Below the pieces are notes generated by a model. That model was not told the DNA's origin. It worked only from the letters and a program-made list of their open reading frames with translations, and made no database searches. DNA of 56,450 nucleotides from Stentor coeruleus (taxonomy: Eukaryota > Ciliophora > Heterotrichea > Heterotrichida > Stentoridae), in the NCBI GenBank assembly GCA_001970955.1, contig MPUH01000406.1, positions 1-56,450 on the forward strand, written 5' to 3'. Positions 46,553 to 56,315 of the stretch are shown in pieces. Each line of letters starts with the position of its first letter. Position 1 is the stretch's first letter. The translations under genes and the position numbers were made by a program.

Positions 46553-47902
46553 ATGGGAGCTTCTAATAGTACGCCTTACCTAAAAAAATCTAAAAGTTAT
46601 CAAGGACTAATAAATCTAATACTTGCTTCATGTCCTTTCTGTCCAAAAAAGTTCTTTATCGGCAGACACACCGAAAAAGATGTAGATATGCACCTTAATG
46701 AACATCATAATGAAACAAAGGAAGATCAGGCTGAAATATCAGCTAAGGATCTATGCATGAAAGAAAGGATTAAATGTGTTAGAGAAAATTTCAAAACAAT
46801 AAGAGTAGACTGGAAGACTAATAAACCTGTTTTTCTTGCTGTATATCGTAATTTCATTTTGGATTGCATGCCAGAACTCAATTTACTTACTAACGATCAG
46901 CTAAAATCAGAATTCCAAATATGCTTTGTAGGAGAAAATGCTGCAGATGCAGGAGGATTAACAAAAGAATGGATAAACCTCATGATTAAAGCTTTATTTC
47001 AAAATAATATAGGATTATTTGAGCAAACTCAAACAGAAGAAAGGACTTACATGATCAAAAAAAACTGTAACAATCACGAACTATTCAAAATTGCTGGGAG
47101 AATTATAGGCAAAGCGATTTTTGAAGGAATTCCTTTGCCTGTAAGACTATGCCCGATATTAATCCATCATATTTTGGATAAAAAAGATTTTTCATTAGAG
47201 CATGTAAAATATATAGACAAATTTTTGTATCAAGGTTTGAATTTTATTTTACTCAACAATATTGATAATATAATTTTCCAAACGTTTTCTGTTGATTTAG
47301 ACAATAATGAAAGTGAAAATGAGATTATCATGGAATTATTACCAGATGGAAAATTAATTGAAGTAACTGATGAAAATAAGGATGTTTATGTAAGACTTAT
47401 GATTGATTTTGCGACAAGTGAAATATATAAAGCAGATATAAAGTCTTTAAAAGAAGGAATTTTTTCAGTTTTTCCTGAGTATATGCTTAAAGGATTAGAA
47501 CCTTTAGATTTAGAGTATATGATTTGTGGAAAACCTAAAATTAATGTTGAAGACTGGAGAGAAAATACTTTGTATAAAGGAAAATATAACGAAAATCATC
47601 AAATTATTATTTGGTTTTGGCAAATTATAGAAAAAATGTCTCAAGATGATTTGGGATTGCTTCTTGCGTTTGCAACTGGCTCTCCTTCTGTACCAGTAGA
47701 AGGGTTTAAATCGTTACAGACAGTAAGAGGTGATTTGATTTTGTTTACAATAGAATATACACCTTATTTCCCAAATGCCTTAATTCGAGCTCATACATGC
47801 TTTAATAGAATTGATATTCCTGAATATGAGAGTAAAAAATTACTAAAAGATTCAATTAAATTTGCGATTTCAAATAGCTCTATGGAATTTAACCTCGAAT
47901 AA
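46553..47902 (+). CDS. small HECT E3 ubiquitin ligase with N-myristoylation motif and zinc finger
   Basis: 449 residues, nearly all catalytic. MGASNST at the start fits the N-myristoylation consensus (Gly2, Ser6). Residues ~27-52 form a C-x2-C-x16-H-x4-H finger (CPFCPKKFF...HLNEHH), similar to UBZ/C2H2 types that can bind ubiquitin. The HECT domain fills ~75-449 with GENAADAGGLTKEWINLM (the N-lobe), then GRIIGKAIFEGIPLPVRL and LPDGKLIEVTDENKD. The catalytic Cys lies in the C-lobe HTCFNRIDIPEY, preceded by ATGSPSVPVEGF. All expected parts are present. Most HECT ligases carry far longer N-terminal regions, so this is a minimal, probably membrane-tethered form. Confidence 0.9.
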   Translation: MGASNSTPYLKKSKSYQGLINLILASCPFCPKKFFIGRHTEKDVDMHLNEHHNETKEDQAEISAKDLCMKERIKCVRENFKTIRVDWKTNKPVFLAVYRNFILDCMPELNLLTNDQLKSEFQICFVGENAADAGGLTKEWINLMIKALFQNNIGLFEQTQTEERTYMIKKNCNNHELFKIAGRIIGKAIFEGIPLPVRLCPILIHHILDKKDFSLEHVKYIDKFLYQGLNFILLNNIDNIIFQTFSVDLDNNESENEIIMELLPDGKLIEVTDENKDVYVRLMIDFATSEIYKADIKSLKEGIFSVFPEYMLKGLEPLDLEYMICGKPKINVEDWRENTLYKGKYNENHQIIIWFWQIIEKMSQDDLGLLLAFATGSPSVPVEGFKSLQTVRGDLILFTIEYTPYFPNALIRAHTCFNRIDIPEYESKKLLKDSIKFAISNSSMEFNLE

Positions 47903-48130
47903 TAGACTTAATATTAAAATGGAAGCATATATAGTTATTATTATTATTATTGTGTACGATGAGTCAATCATATGCATCAAATTTTTAATAGTGCATTACG
48001 CTTAGTTGAAATATTTTTTATGAAAGTCTATATGCAATTGCCTGACAATTCAATCGAAATTTAAATGGTGGTATTTATAGAGATGTAATAGTCTTGGTTA
48101 ATTTTAATACAGTAAAAGTTAGAGACTAGA
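47903..48130. other. short spacer
   Basis: Below 300 bp, AT-rich, no feature seen. Confidence 0.4.
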
Positions 48131-48226
48131 ATGGACGCTATTAACCTTCAGATCTATGCATTCACCAGAAATGGCGGTCAACGTGCAATCACTACGACGA
48201 ATATAAAAGGAATGATGGGAGGATGA
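48131..48226 (+). CDS. possible 31-residue small ORF
   Basis: ATG at 48131 opens MDAINLQIYAFTRNGGQRA, then ITTTNIKGMMGG and TGA. The patch is markedly richer in G+C than the DNA around it and lies 18 bp before the convergent coiled-coil gene's stop. It may be a microprotein or the last exon of a gene whose earlier exons I cannot find. No known family. Confidence 0.25.
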   Translation: MDAINLQIYAFTRNGGQRAITTTNIKGMMGG

Positions 48227-48244
48227 TTAAAAGAGAATGAAAGA

Positions 48245-49150
48245 TTATTTATTATTAATTCTTTTGTCAATAGCTGAAGTGCATCGAATTGCGGGCTCAT
48301 GCCTTAATCTCTCGTTTTCTTCTCTAGTCTCAGTAAAAAGTTCAGCTCTTGAATAGCATCTAGATTCAGCTTTTAGCTTTTCAATATCCCTTGATAAGTA
48401 ACTAAGGCCATACTCTTTTGGAGTATATTTTTTCCCACGGCTAGAGTCACGTTTATATGGACTTAAGGATTTAATTAGTTCAGATATTTCTTTTTCCTTG
48501 TTTGAGATCTTTTCTTTAGTTATAGAAGTGTCTAACTCTTGATCTGAATAATCAGTATGACTTCTTTTATAATTACTTTCAGCTTTACTATCAGTTTCTT
48601 GCTCTAGTGCACGGATTCGTCTTTCAAGGTCTAAATTTATTTTGCTTAATGGAATAAGGCTGCTTTCCTCACTTTTATGAAAACCTTTAGGTCCTGCAGA
48701 TAAGTATTTCTTATGTGTAGGCTTAAATTCACTAATAAAACTATTTTCTTCTTGTGTTGGAGTAGTAAATTTTTTGTAGTGACTACTTTGATTATACTCT
48801 TTGGCAAGTAGATTCTCTATACGTTTGTTAAGCAAATGCTTTTCATGCTCTAACTGCTTAATTTTACTGTATAAGCCCTGTGAATTTACAATTTCAATTT
48901 CCTTTTCTCTATTAACTGTGATAAGTTCATCAATTCTAGAGTTAAGAATTTCTATCTCTCTGTCTCTTTCATATATTAGCTCAACATTATAGCTAAAGTC
49001 TTCATAAAGTTTATTGAATTTAGCTTCGAGGTTTGAGATTGCTCTATCTTTCTCATCTAATTGCTTTTTCATTTCTTCATGCTCAAGACAGCAACATTTT
49101 TCTTCATTTACAAATATATTCAGCTCTTCTATTAGTTCTTTATCTTCCAT
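48245..49150 (-). CDS. coiled-coil protein of unknown function
   Basis: 301 residues. The first ~120 are continuous heptad-like coiled coil (LEHEEMKKQLDEKDRAISNL, ELIYERDREIEILNSRIDEL, KIKQLEHEKHLLNKRIENLL). A central Ser/Thr/Pro-rich linker follows, then a second short coiled coil (LDLERRIRALEQETDSKAE, KEKEISELIKSL) and a basic end. A CCC triplet sits near residue 19. The pattern fits cytoskeletal or basal-body proteins, but no named family is recognised. A string GTAAATTCACAG inside the frame is too short to be an intron. Confidence 0.75.
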   Translation of the reverse strand: MEDKELIEELNIFVNEEKCCCLEHEEMKKQLDEKDRAISNLEAKFNKLYEDFSYNVELIYERDREIEILNSRIDELITVNREKEIEIVNSQGLYSKIKQLEHEKHLLNKRIENLLAKEYNQSSHYKKFTTPTQEENSFISEFKPTHKKYLSAGPKGFHKSEESSLIPLSKINLDLERRIRALEQETDSKAESNYKRSHTDYSDQELDTSITKEKISNKEKEISELIKSLSPYKRDSSRGKKYTPKEYGLSYLSRDIEKLKAESRCYSRAELFTETREENERLRHEPAIRCTSAIDKRINNK

Positions 49151-49756
49151 TTTATTTCTTCCAACAGCATAACCAATATCAACTATGCTAGGAATAGAAG
49201 TGAAAATTTTTGATTTACTTATTTTTCATATAACTATTCATGGCAGCTGTATAAACTATGCTATTTTAGGATAAATAGTATAAATAAAATACATGAATAA
49301 TATAGAAGTTCTGACAATATACTCTACTAAAAATAATTATTTTTATATGCATAATAACTAATTATTATTAAATAATAAATTTTATTAAATTGCAAGCAAT
49401 AGAACAAAAATTAGCTGTTATATGAAATATTTTCAACAGTTAATTGCTTAAAATAGCCTAAAACATGCTTAAGCAGATGCAACTCTAAACTAATATTGTT
49501 TTATTGAGAAAAAAGCTTTAAATATAAATTTTAACTAATAAAATTTGCACAGCCAAAGTGGTTGCTAAAATATAAAATTTTGGTATTAATAGACATATAT
49601 TAAACTAAACTCTATCAATGATTTATAATCAAGAGTCTCTCAAAATTTTCAACTCTTCATTTAGAATATATTTCTTCATTTATCTTCTAAATCTTCATTA
49701 TATTTGGACTCTAAAATATAGATCTATTAATAACCTTAATATCAAAAAAATCTAAC
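49151..49756. other. intergenic, AT-rich
   Basis: Spacer between two minus-strand genes. No gene seen. Confidence 0.55.
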
Positions 49757-50551
49757 TTAATGATGGTATCCTCCATGAGGGGGATAAGCTCCTGGTGGGG
49801 GAGGATAACCACCTGGTGGAGGATAACCTGGTTGTGGTGGATAACCTGGTTGTGGTGGATAACCTGCCTGTGGTGGATAACCTGGCTGTGGTGGATACCC
49901 TCCTTGTGGTGGATAACCTCCTTGTGGTGGATAACCTCCCTGTGGTGGATAGCCTCCCTGTGGTGGATAGCCTCCTTGTGGTGGATAGCCTGGCTGCGGT
50001 GGATAACCTCCTTGTGGTGGATAGCCTGGTTGTGGAGGATATCCAGGTGGTGGATAGCCTTGTTGTGGTGGATATCCTGTTGGAGGAGGAGGATAGCCTG
50101 GAGCTGGAGGGTAACCTGGATAACCACCTTGTGGATGGGCAGGAGCTCCTTGACCTGGAGCTTTCTGCCCTGCATCAGGGGTGAATAATATTGAAATTCG
50201 GACATCTCCTGCTTTGGTTCCTCTGTGAGTGATTTCAACCCAATCTTCCCAGTTTGGAGTTGCAAGAGCACGTTGCATTGTAAGTGTCCCAGTTCCAATG
50301 AGGTCATTGCTTGATGCACTATCGTAATCGTAAACTTCTACTGTTATCAAGTCTTCATAGGTTTTTCTGAAGACTAGGCTGTCTTGCCAGTTAGGGAATT
50401 TTCCTGCTCCATCAGCTACACGAGTTTGCTGAATTTGAGAACCAAGAGTGATTTTACAGAATGGGTCCATATTGCCGAAGGTTTCTGTATCTCTAATTAG
50501 CTTTGCACAGATAGGACGAACTATCAGATTTCCTGCTTGTGGTTGCGCCAT
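49757..50551 (-). CDS. C2-domain protein with PGYPPQ-repeat tail
   Basis: 264 residues. Residues ~8-125 are a C2 domain ([20 protein letters not shown], then [39 protein letters not shown]). The Ca2+-loop aspartates ([17 protein letters not shown]) are largely present, so Ca2+-dependent membrane binding is likely. The remaining half is more than fifteen copies of GYPPQ(G/P), a low-complexity Pro-Gly-Tyr tail like those of plant SRC2-type C2 proteins and the N-terminus of annexin A7, which can drive phase separation or membrane association. Frames on the other strand and in other phases over this repeat are shadows. Function inferred. Confidence 0.88.
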   Translation of the reverse strand: MAQPQAGNLIVRPICAKLIRDTETFGNMDPFCKITLGSQIQQTRVADGAGKFPNWQDSLVFRKTYEDLITVEVYDYDSASSNDLIGTGTLTMQRALATPNWEDWVEITHRGTKAGDVRISILFTPDAGQKAPGQGAPAHPQGGYPGYPPAPGYPPPPTGYPPQQGYPPPGYPPQPGYPPQGGYPPQPGYPPQGGYPPQGGYPPQGGYPPQGGYPPQGGYPPQPGYPPQAGYPPQPGYPPQPGYPPPGGYPPPPGAYPPHGGYHH

Positions 50552-50895
50552 TTATATTTAATTTTCTCGCCTAATTAGATATGGAAATTTTAAGTTTTTA
50601 TTAGGTAACAATTTTTTTTCTTTTGAGATTAAACTATGGATTCATAAAAATTAATCATATTAAGCCATTACCTTAAGCAATTTATCAAATTTCTTACTCC
50701 TAAAACAAAAAATTCCGAATTTTTTTTAAATCTTGTTTCAAAATGAAGAAAGCAAAAACACATAAATTTCAACTAAACTTCATCCAAAGTTTTTTTAATC
50801 ACATTCAAAGAATATTGACGGCAAAACCAGAAATCTTAGCACAATCATTACTTTCTATCAAAAATAAATGTATTCTAACGTATTCATAATTTAAA
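50552..50895. other. divergent intergenic region
   Basis: Spacer between the divergent C2 and NEK genes, T/A-run rich. Holds both 5' flanks. No specific element recognised. Confidence 0.5.
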
Positions 50896-52074
50896 ATGTC
50901 TATGAACAACTTCGATATTATCGAGAAACTTGGGGAAGGTTCATATTCCACTGTTTACAAGGTTCTACGTAAGACTGATAGCCAGATCTATGCCTTGAAA
51001 AAAGTCAAGTTCAATTCTTTGAACTCAAGAGACAAGCAAAATGCCCTCAACGAAATTCGGTTCCTAGCATCAATTCTGCATCCAAACATTGTTGGCTACA
51101 AAGAAGTATTCATTGATGATCCCACATCTTCCTTATGCCTTGTCATGGAATATGCAGCCAAAGGAGACCTTCTTCAAATGATAAACAATCACAAAAAAAA
51201 TGGGACTCATTTCACTGAAGAAGATATTTGGAAATACTTAATCCAAGCTGTAAAAGGTCTGAGAGCTTTGCATTCTCGAAACATCCTTCATAGAGATATA
51301 AAATCAGCAAATATTTTTATAACAAGTGAAAGTAATGTCCAACTTGGGGATTTAAACGTTGCTAAAGTTGTTCATGGTCTAGCTTACACTCAAACTGGCA
51401 CACCTTACTATGCATCTCCTGAGGTCTGGCGTGACTCACCCTATGATTCCAAGAGCGATATATGGTCACTGGGCTGTGTTATATATGAAATGTGTGCATT
51501 AGAGCCTGCTTTCAAGTCAAAAGATATGAAAGAGTTGTTTTCTAAAGTTATTAAAGGAAGGTATAATGAAGTTCCTAATATTTACAGCTCAGATTTGGCT
51601 GCTGTTATTAAATGTATGCTTCAAGTTAAGCCAATTCTTAGGCCAAGTTGTGAAAAGCTACTTGATATGCCTTTGATACGCAAGAATATAGCTATTGAAA
51701 ATATTGGAGATAGTCCGAGTGCTTTGATCCAAACAATCAAAGTCCCACAATCTTTAAATGCTTTAAAGAAAAAGCTCCCAAGGCCTATGTATCAGAGAAA
51801 AATGAGGAATTTGAGTGCGAAATCAAATAAAAATGAAGTGGAAGAAGTGAAAGAAGTGAAAGAGAAAGAAAATATTAGCAGAAAGCCTTCGAAAGTTTTT
51901 AGTAGAGAATCTAGCAATTCTTCTTTCACACCTTCGCCTGGACTAAGACTGTCATCTAGGCAAAAACCTGACCATAGCAATATTTTTAAAAGTAAGCCAT
52001 TGATTGAGCTGCACCCTTGTAATCAAAATCGTCTTCCTAGGGTGCCTAAAAGCATTAATAACTCATATTTATAG
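50896..52074 (+). CDS. NIMA-related (NEK) protein kinase
   Basis: 392 residues. The kinase domain fills ~5-265: glycine loop LGEGSYSTVYKV, VAIK-type Lys in YALKKVKF, catalytic loop LHRDIKSANIF, metal-binding DLN (LGDLNVAKV) in place of DFG, a variant common in ciliate and algal NEKs, and activation segment QTGTPYYASPEVW, which has the NEK wording. The APE-type helix and IWSLGCVIYEM follow. The C-terminal ~120 residues are a basic, Ser/Lys-rich disordered tail (KRKLPRPMYQRKMRNLSAKS region, then SRESSNSSFTPSP). NEKs in ciliates regulate cilia length and cell cycle. All catalytic residues are present, so it should be active. Confidence 0.9.
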   Translation: MSMNNFDIIEKLGEGSYSTVYKVLRKTDSQIYALKKVKFNSLNSRDKQNALNEIRFLASILHPNIVGYKEVFIDDPTSSLCLVMEYAAKGDLLQMINNHKKNGTHFTEEDIWKYLIQAVKGLRALHSRNILHRDIKSANIFITSESNVQLGDLNVAKVVHGLAYTQTGTPYYASPEVWRDSPYDSKSDIWSLGCVIYEMCALEPAFKSKDMKELFSKVIKGRYNEVPNIYSSDLAAVIKCMLQVKPILRPSCEKLLDMPLIRKNIAIENIGDSPSALIQTIKVPQSLNALKKKLPRPMYQRKMRNLSAKSNKNEVEEVKEVKEKENISRKPSKVFSRESSNSSFTPSPGLRLSSRQKPDHSNIFKSKPLIELHPCNQNRLPRVPKSINNSYL

Positions 52075-52166
52075 TTTTATAATTGTGAACTGGCTTTTAA
52101 TATTTTAGAGAAGTTAAAATAAAATGATTTATTTTGCCAAGTTCTTATTGAAAAATTAATTTACTA

Positions 52167-52328
52167 TCATCCTGCAGGATTTGCCAAGACTCTCAACGAC
52201 CGTTCAATATTTTCGAGGAATTTTTTAGTTTCTTGTTTTCTTATCCTAAACCCATTATTAGTGTTTTCCCTGCGGGTCTCTACACTCTGACTCTCTAAAG
52301 CTCTTGTGGATAATAGGATTAAATTTAT
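52167..52328 (-). pseudogene. coding-like remnant, C-terminal piece of an unrecognised protein
   Basis: A GC-richer, stop-free 54-codon stretch reads ...STRALESQSVETRRENTNNG, FRIRKQETKKFLENIERSLR, then VLANPAG and TGA. It has no ATG and is closed upstream by a stop. Immediately beyond it, on the plus strand, 52335-52456 reads GSLLEGLDEVISTLGKLID, then QQLFEDLKELQNLISIHL and a stop, also GC-rich. The two fragments lie head to head, as though a gene had been broken and inverted. No family recognised. Low confidence that either is functional. Confidence 0.3.
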
Positions 52329-52459
52329 TTACCTAAGTTATGGATCATTATTAGAAGGCCTAGATGAAGTGATAAGCACGCTAGGAAAACTTATAGACCA
52401 ACAACTATTTGAGGATCTGAAAGAACTCCAAAATCTCATCAGCATCCACTTATAAATAG

Positions 52460-54091
52460 TAAGCTGTCGTGAACCAGGCTAAGGGAAGTCCTTTGTTAAG
52501 CACCTGCAATACTTAATTATCACTTACTTTTCTGAAATAGAAATAATAATAAGACTACTCAACTAGAAATATGTTTTGATAATATTTTTTTGAATTTGTT
52601 TCAAAATTTTTAAAGCATCATAACTTAGTACCATAACCTGATTTTATGATTTCAACAGGAAGAATGAATTGCATACTGCTATCTTAATTAATCATTTTTC
52701 CAGATATTCATTCTGCCTCATTGATATTTTCTTTGCTATCAATAAATTGTCCTTTATCATGCTATTTCACTCCTTCAAGCCTCCTTTATATAGCTTTTAT
52801 CAGCCTAAAGAAATCTTCATATCTCTCAATATTTGTCAAATTTATAATTCCCTATAGATTCTCCATTAGGCCATAAGGATTCTCCATAATCATGCATTTT
52901 ATAAAATCGAAGACTTAATTATAAAAGGCGCAAACTAGAAGAATTCTCATTTAAGACAAAAATAAATTCAAAAACAAATTTAGTGCTTATAATTCTAAGG
53001 GCAAACTTGGATATATTAGTTCATTAAAATATGATGAATATATCAACAACAATAAAAAGGAAATTTTGAGCAAAAGGATGAAAAAATCTAAAAGAAATTT
53101 TTTATTCTGATTTTACATTTAACTAAAATTAAATGCTTTACTTAATAAAATAATTCTTAATGATTCAATAAATAGCACCTTAGAAAATTATTAGTTTTAA
53201 AAAAAAGATCAGTAAATGCACAGAGTCTTGATAAATTATTTAGAGATCAGCTTGTTGAAGAAAAGAAAAGGGCTTAAGCAAAAATGATTATAACTAATAG
53301 AACATATCATTTATAGAGTTTCAAAATATTTATTAGCAACTATACATTTTTGGTATGCTACAGAAAAACCCTTCAATAATATTGAAGGATATTTTCATCC
53401 AAATTCAGATGCGTCAAAGGCAAAGGCAAAAGAATAAACTAAGGATTTTATAGCGATAGAGTTTAAAAAGAAATTCAAATAATGCGAAAAATTCGTGGAG
53501 AAACTAAAAAATGAAAAAAAAAAAAATCCCTCCACTAAAGGCCCATAAACCCACAAGCCTTTGTGCTCTTCACCTATGAAAAAAAATATGCTTTGTAAGC
53601 TCAATCAGCACTCAAGTCGAATTGCAATTGTGAATTATATAAGCAATAGAAATTAAAAATCTTAAATGAAAAATACTTTTACCAAACCTAAATATAGTAG
53701 TGAAAGTGAAAGAAAGTCAATGAAGAAATTTCCTAGAAAAGCAAGAAACTATAGCAAAAATCAGAATTTATCACCTATGGCATTAGGTGGGAAGAGAAAA
53801 AATATTTATTGAGGAAAGCTAAGATCAAATTTTGGAAGATGAGAGTGACAAAGCAAATCAATAATAGAATATAGAACTACTTTAATGAAATTGAAGCTTC
53901 TTTAAATGGTGAAAAGACTTTTTCACAGTAAAAAAGCATCGAGAATTTTTGATTTATCAAATCTAAATCTCTCTATGTGTTACTATGAAAAACTCCAAGA
54001 TATTTTCACAAGCAAATAACTTATTGCAAATGCTAAAATCTCTATTATTATAATGGCTATGACGTATAAAATATAATATTTTATAAAAAGA
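52460..54091. other. 1.6 kb intergenic, no supported gene
   Basis: Purine-rich, AT-rich. Several Lys/Glu-rich stretches look coding-like in all three frames, which is a composition effect. A possible HMG-like phrase near 53550-53610 was examined and rejected. No RNA gene or mobile element recognised. Confidence 0.5.
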
Positions 54092-54601
54092 ATGAGCAAT
54101 TTACCACCTTGGATTGTTTCAGAACTCAGACATAGCAGGCATCATTCAGAAGCTTTGACTCCCAACTTTATATACCTTATTAGGAACAATTTTAAAATCC
54201 CAAAAGTTATTAAAAACTCTCCAAGGGTTCTGAATTTTCGGAAAGTGTCAAAGACATACTTAAAAAAAAGCAAAATTCCTTATCTTGAACCCTTAGAATT
54301 TAAGAATAAGTGCATAAAACTTTGGTCTAAATTTGACTCTAGAATTAGTCCTATACTGCAAAAATATTCTCCTACTCTAAAGCAAAAAGCTGAAAAAAAA
54401 CCTCCTTACTATTCTCCCCAACTTCAGTTTTACAAAAATTCAAACAAAAATAAGCCTTACCACATTAGAAGATCTTCTAATCCAATTCATTTTTCTGATA
54501 GTACTGATGAAGAATATAATGATAATGGAATTCAGTGTGATCTAATGAGTAATAGTTCAGAGATTGAAGTTAAGGTAAACATGGCTAAGTATTTATACTA
54601 A
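54092..54601 (+). CDS. hypothetical protein, 169 residues
   Basis: Opens at ATG 54092 with MSNLPPWIVSELRHSRHHSE and runs to TAA 54599-54601. The composition is coding-like with Pro, Trp, Arg, Cys and Ser spread through, unlike the low-complexity noise around it. It is strongly basic (SPRVLNFRKVSKTYLKKSK), then Pro/Tyr-rich (KPPYYSPQLQFYKNS), with an acidic end (SDSTDEEYNDNG). No signal peptide, helix or known domain. Likely disordered and possibly cytoskeletal or nucleic-acid associated, but no function can be assigned. Confidence 0.6.
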   Translation: MSNLPPWIVSELRHSRHHSEALTPNFIYLIRNNFKIPKVIKNSPRVLNFRKVSKTYLKKSKIPYLEPLEFKNKCIKLWSKFDSRISPILQKYSPTLKQKAEKKPPYYSPQLQFYKNSNKNKPYHIRRSSNPIHFSDSTDEEYNDNGIQCDLMSNSSEIEVKVNMAKYLY

Positions 54602-54965
54602 ATAATTATTATATCAATATTAGATGATTTTATATAAGTAGAAAGCTAGGCCCTTTCTTCAGGAAGGCTTCCTATAAATATTTCATAACTTAATATTATA
54701 TGCCAGATTTTAAAATAGGTGAAATTGAAGAATACAAAATTCCTATGAAACAAAAATAGTATTTTCTTGATTATATGCAGAAATATTTTTATCATAATTC
54801 TTTTTATATTAGTTCTTCCAAATAATTTCATAATCTTTATAAATGCGTTTATAAATTTAAAAGTCCTCAGTAACGCAATTGGGTATTCAAAAATTATTGA
54901 ACTTTTTATTAAAACCTAATTACTCTTTGAGCATCCTTTTATCATATCTAAAAAGTACATCAAAA
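54602..54965. other. intergenic between convergent genes
   Basis: AT-rich 3' flanks of the orphan gene and the kinase gene. Nothing recognisable. Confidence 0.5.
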
Positions 54966-56315
54966 TTAATCTAGATTAAGTATGTTAAATAGGCATATAA
55001 AGTCAGGCCGCTCTTGTTCATCTATTGTAAGCATTTGTGAAATAAGTGATTTCACTGAATTAGAGTAATTTATACTCGCTATAGCAGCATCAATTCTTCT
55101 CTGAAGCCCTTCATCTAAATTATTCAGCTCATTAGGTGGCTCAAGTGAAGCCATATGCATGAAAGTGAGTCCTAAAGCATAGACATCTGATTTCATAGGA
55201 TTATGCTTTACAGTGCATTCTCTATTAATTCCTTGAATAAATTGTGAATAGCCCTGCAGCTGCAAAGGGCTAAAGTGTGGAATTGTCTCACCAACCTTTA
55301 AAGTTTTTGCAGTATCAAAAAGTTCAGAATATCCATGAAGAGAAATCCCAAAGTCAATAACTTTTAACGATCCATTTGCTGAAACAATAACATTATCAGG
55401 CTTAACATCTGAGTGCACTATGTGTTTTGACTGTATATGAGCAAAAGCACTTAATAAATCTGTTATATATTTGCAAAATAATGGTTGAGTAAATGGTTTA
55501 TTCTCAGTTTTACGCTTTTCAATCTCGTGTCTTAGAGAAATTCCTTCACAATTTTCAAGAACAATGATATTTTTTAATTTATCTCCGTTGAAATCAAGTA
55601 AAGTGCCATAGACCTTGCAGATATTTGGATGAGAAAGTGAGCTTATAGCTAAGGCTTCTCTTTGAACATAGTTGAACTCATCATTTGTATCACAAAGAGA
55701 TATTTTAATAGCCACACTTGCTCCTGTTGTTATGATACTTCCTATATAAACTTCCTGCTTTCCTGACTGGCTTTTGTAAATCATCTGGCCATACGCTAAG
55801 TCTAAAAGCTGAATTCCATAAGTGGCCAAGTCAATATCTTGCTTTTTTGCAACTGGTTGTGAAATAGGCTCAGAATGCTTTTCTTGAATTTTAGGTGTTT
55901 CAATAAGCCTAGAAAATTTCTCTGGTGTTTTTTCTTTCACAATCCTCGACTGTTGTCTATCAGTGTAATTCTCTACTAATTTCATGTAAATATCAGCTAT
56001 CTTAATACTATATTTGTAAACTGGTATTGTTGCATGTCTCTCTTTAGTACTTTTTTTAGGGCTTAGCAGTAATATTCCCTCCCCAAGTGCATGCTCGCCA
56101 AAGACCCCTTTTTCAATTAAAGTTACTAAGATAAAGTTTTCATTACTTCTTTGGAACTGAAATGCATTGTTCCACTCTGGAGTTGCACCTTTTTGAATAA
56201 TTGTTGTTTGGCTATTTCCACCTAAATTTAAAGCTACAAAAGTTTTTAGGCCAAGAATATTTCTTTTGTTAATCAGAGAACTTTCTACAGTCAAAGTAAG
56301 AATGCTTGTACTCAT
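54966..56315 (-). CDS. C2-like domain fused to a Ser/Thr protein kinase (non-RD)
   Basis: 449 residues. Residues ~5-115 look like a divergent C2 domain (TLTVESSLINKRNILGLKTF, then VALNLGG...GATPEWNNAFQF, and LVTLIEKGVFGEHALGEG). A linker of ~60 disordered residues follows. The kinase domain is at ~165-445: glycine-rich start YIGSIITTGASVAIKISL (Lys present), catalytic loop IVHSDVKPDNVIV, where HSD replaces HRD so it is non-RD, then IDFGISLHG (DFG present), and SDVYALGLTFMHM. The catalytic Asp, Lys and DFG are present, so activity is likely, but regulation is probably not by activation-loop phosphorylation. The C2-kinase order suggests lipid or Ca2+ recruitment. The 5' flank continues to the window end. 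Confidence 0.85.
   Translation of the reverse strand: MSTSILTLTVESSLINKRNILGLKTFVALNLGGNSQTTIIQKGATPEWNNAFQFQRSNENFILVTLIEKGVFGEHALGEGILLLSPKKSTKERHATIPVYKYSIKIADIYMKLVENYTDRQQSRIVKEKTPEKFSRLIETPKIQEKHSEPISQPVAKKQDIDLATYGIQLLDLAYGQMIYKSQSGKQEVYIGSIITTGASVAIKISLCDTNDEFNYVQREALAISSLSHPNICKVYGTLLDFNGDKLKNIIVLENCEGISLRHEIEKRKTENKPFTQPLFCKYITDLLSAFAHIQSKHIVHSDVKPDNVIVSANGSLKVIDFGISLHGYSELFDTAKTLKVGETIPHFSPLQLQGYSQFIQGINRECTVKHNPMKSDVYALGLTFMHMASLEPPNELNNLDEGLQRRIDAAIASINYSNSVKSLISQMLTIDEQERPDFICLFNILNLD

Noticed and set aside
49760..50319. Overlapping frames over the PGYPPQ repeat.
   Set aside because: They are shadows of a repeated coding sequence, whose real frame carries an N-terminal C2 domain.
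53180..54000. HMG-box-like phrase (RPINPQAFVLFTYEKKY) in a purine-rich region.
   Set aside because: It is short, needs several frame changes, and similar Lys/Glu-rich wording appears in all frames because of base composition.
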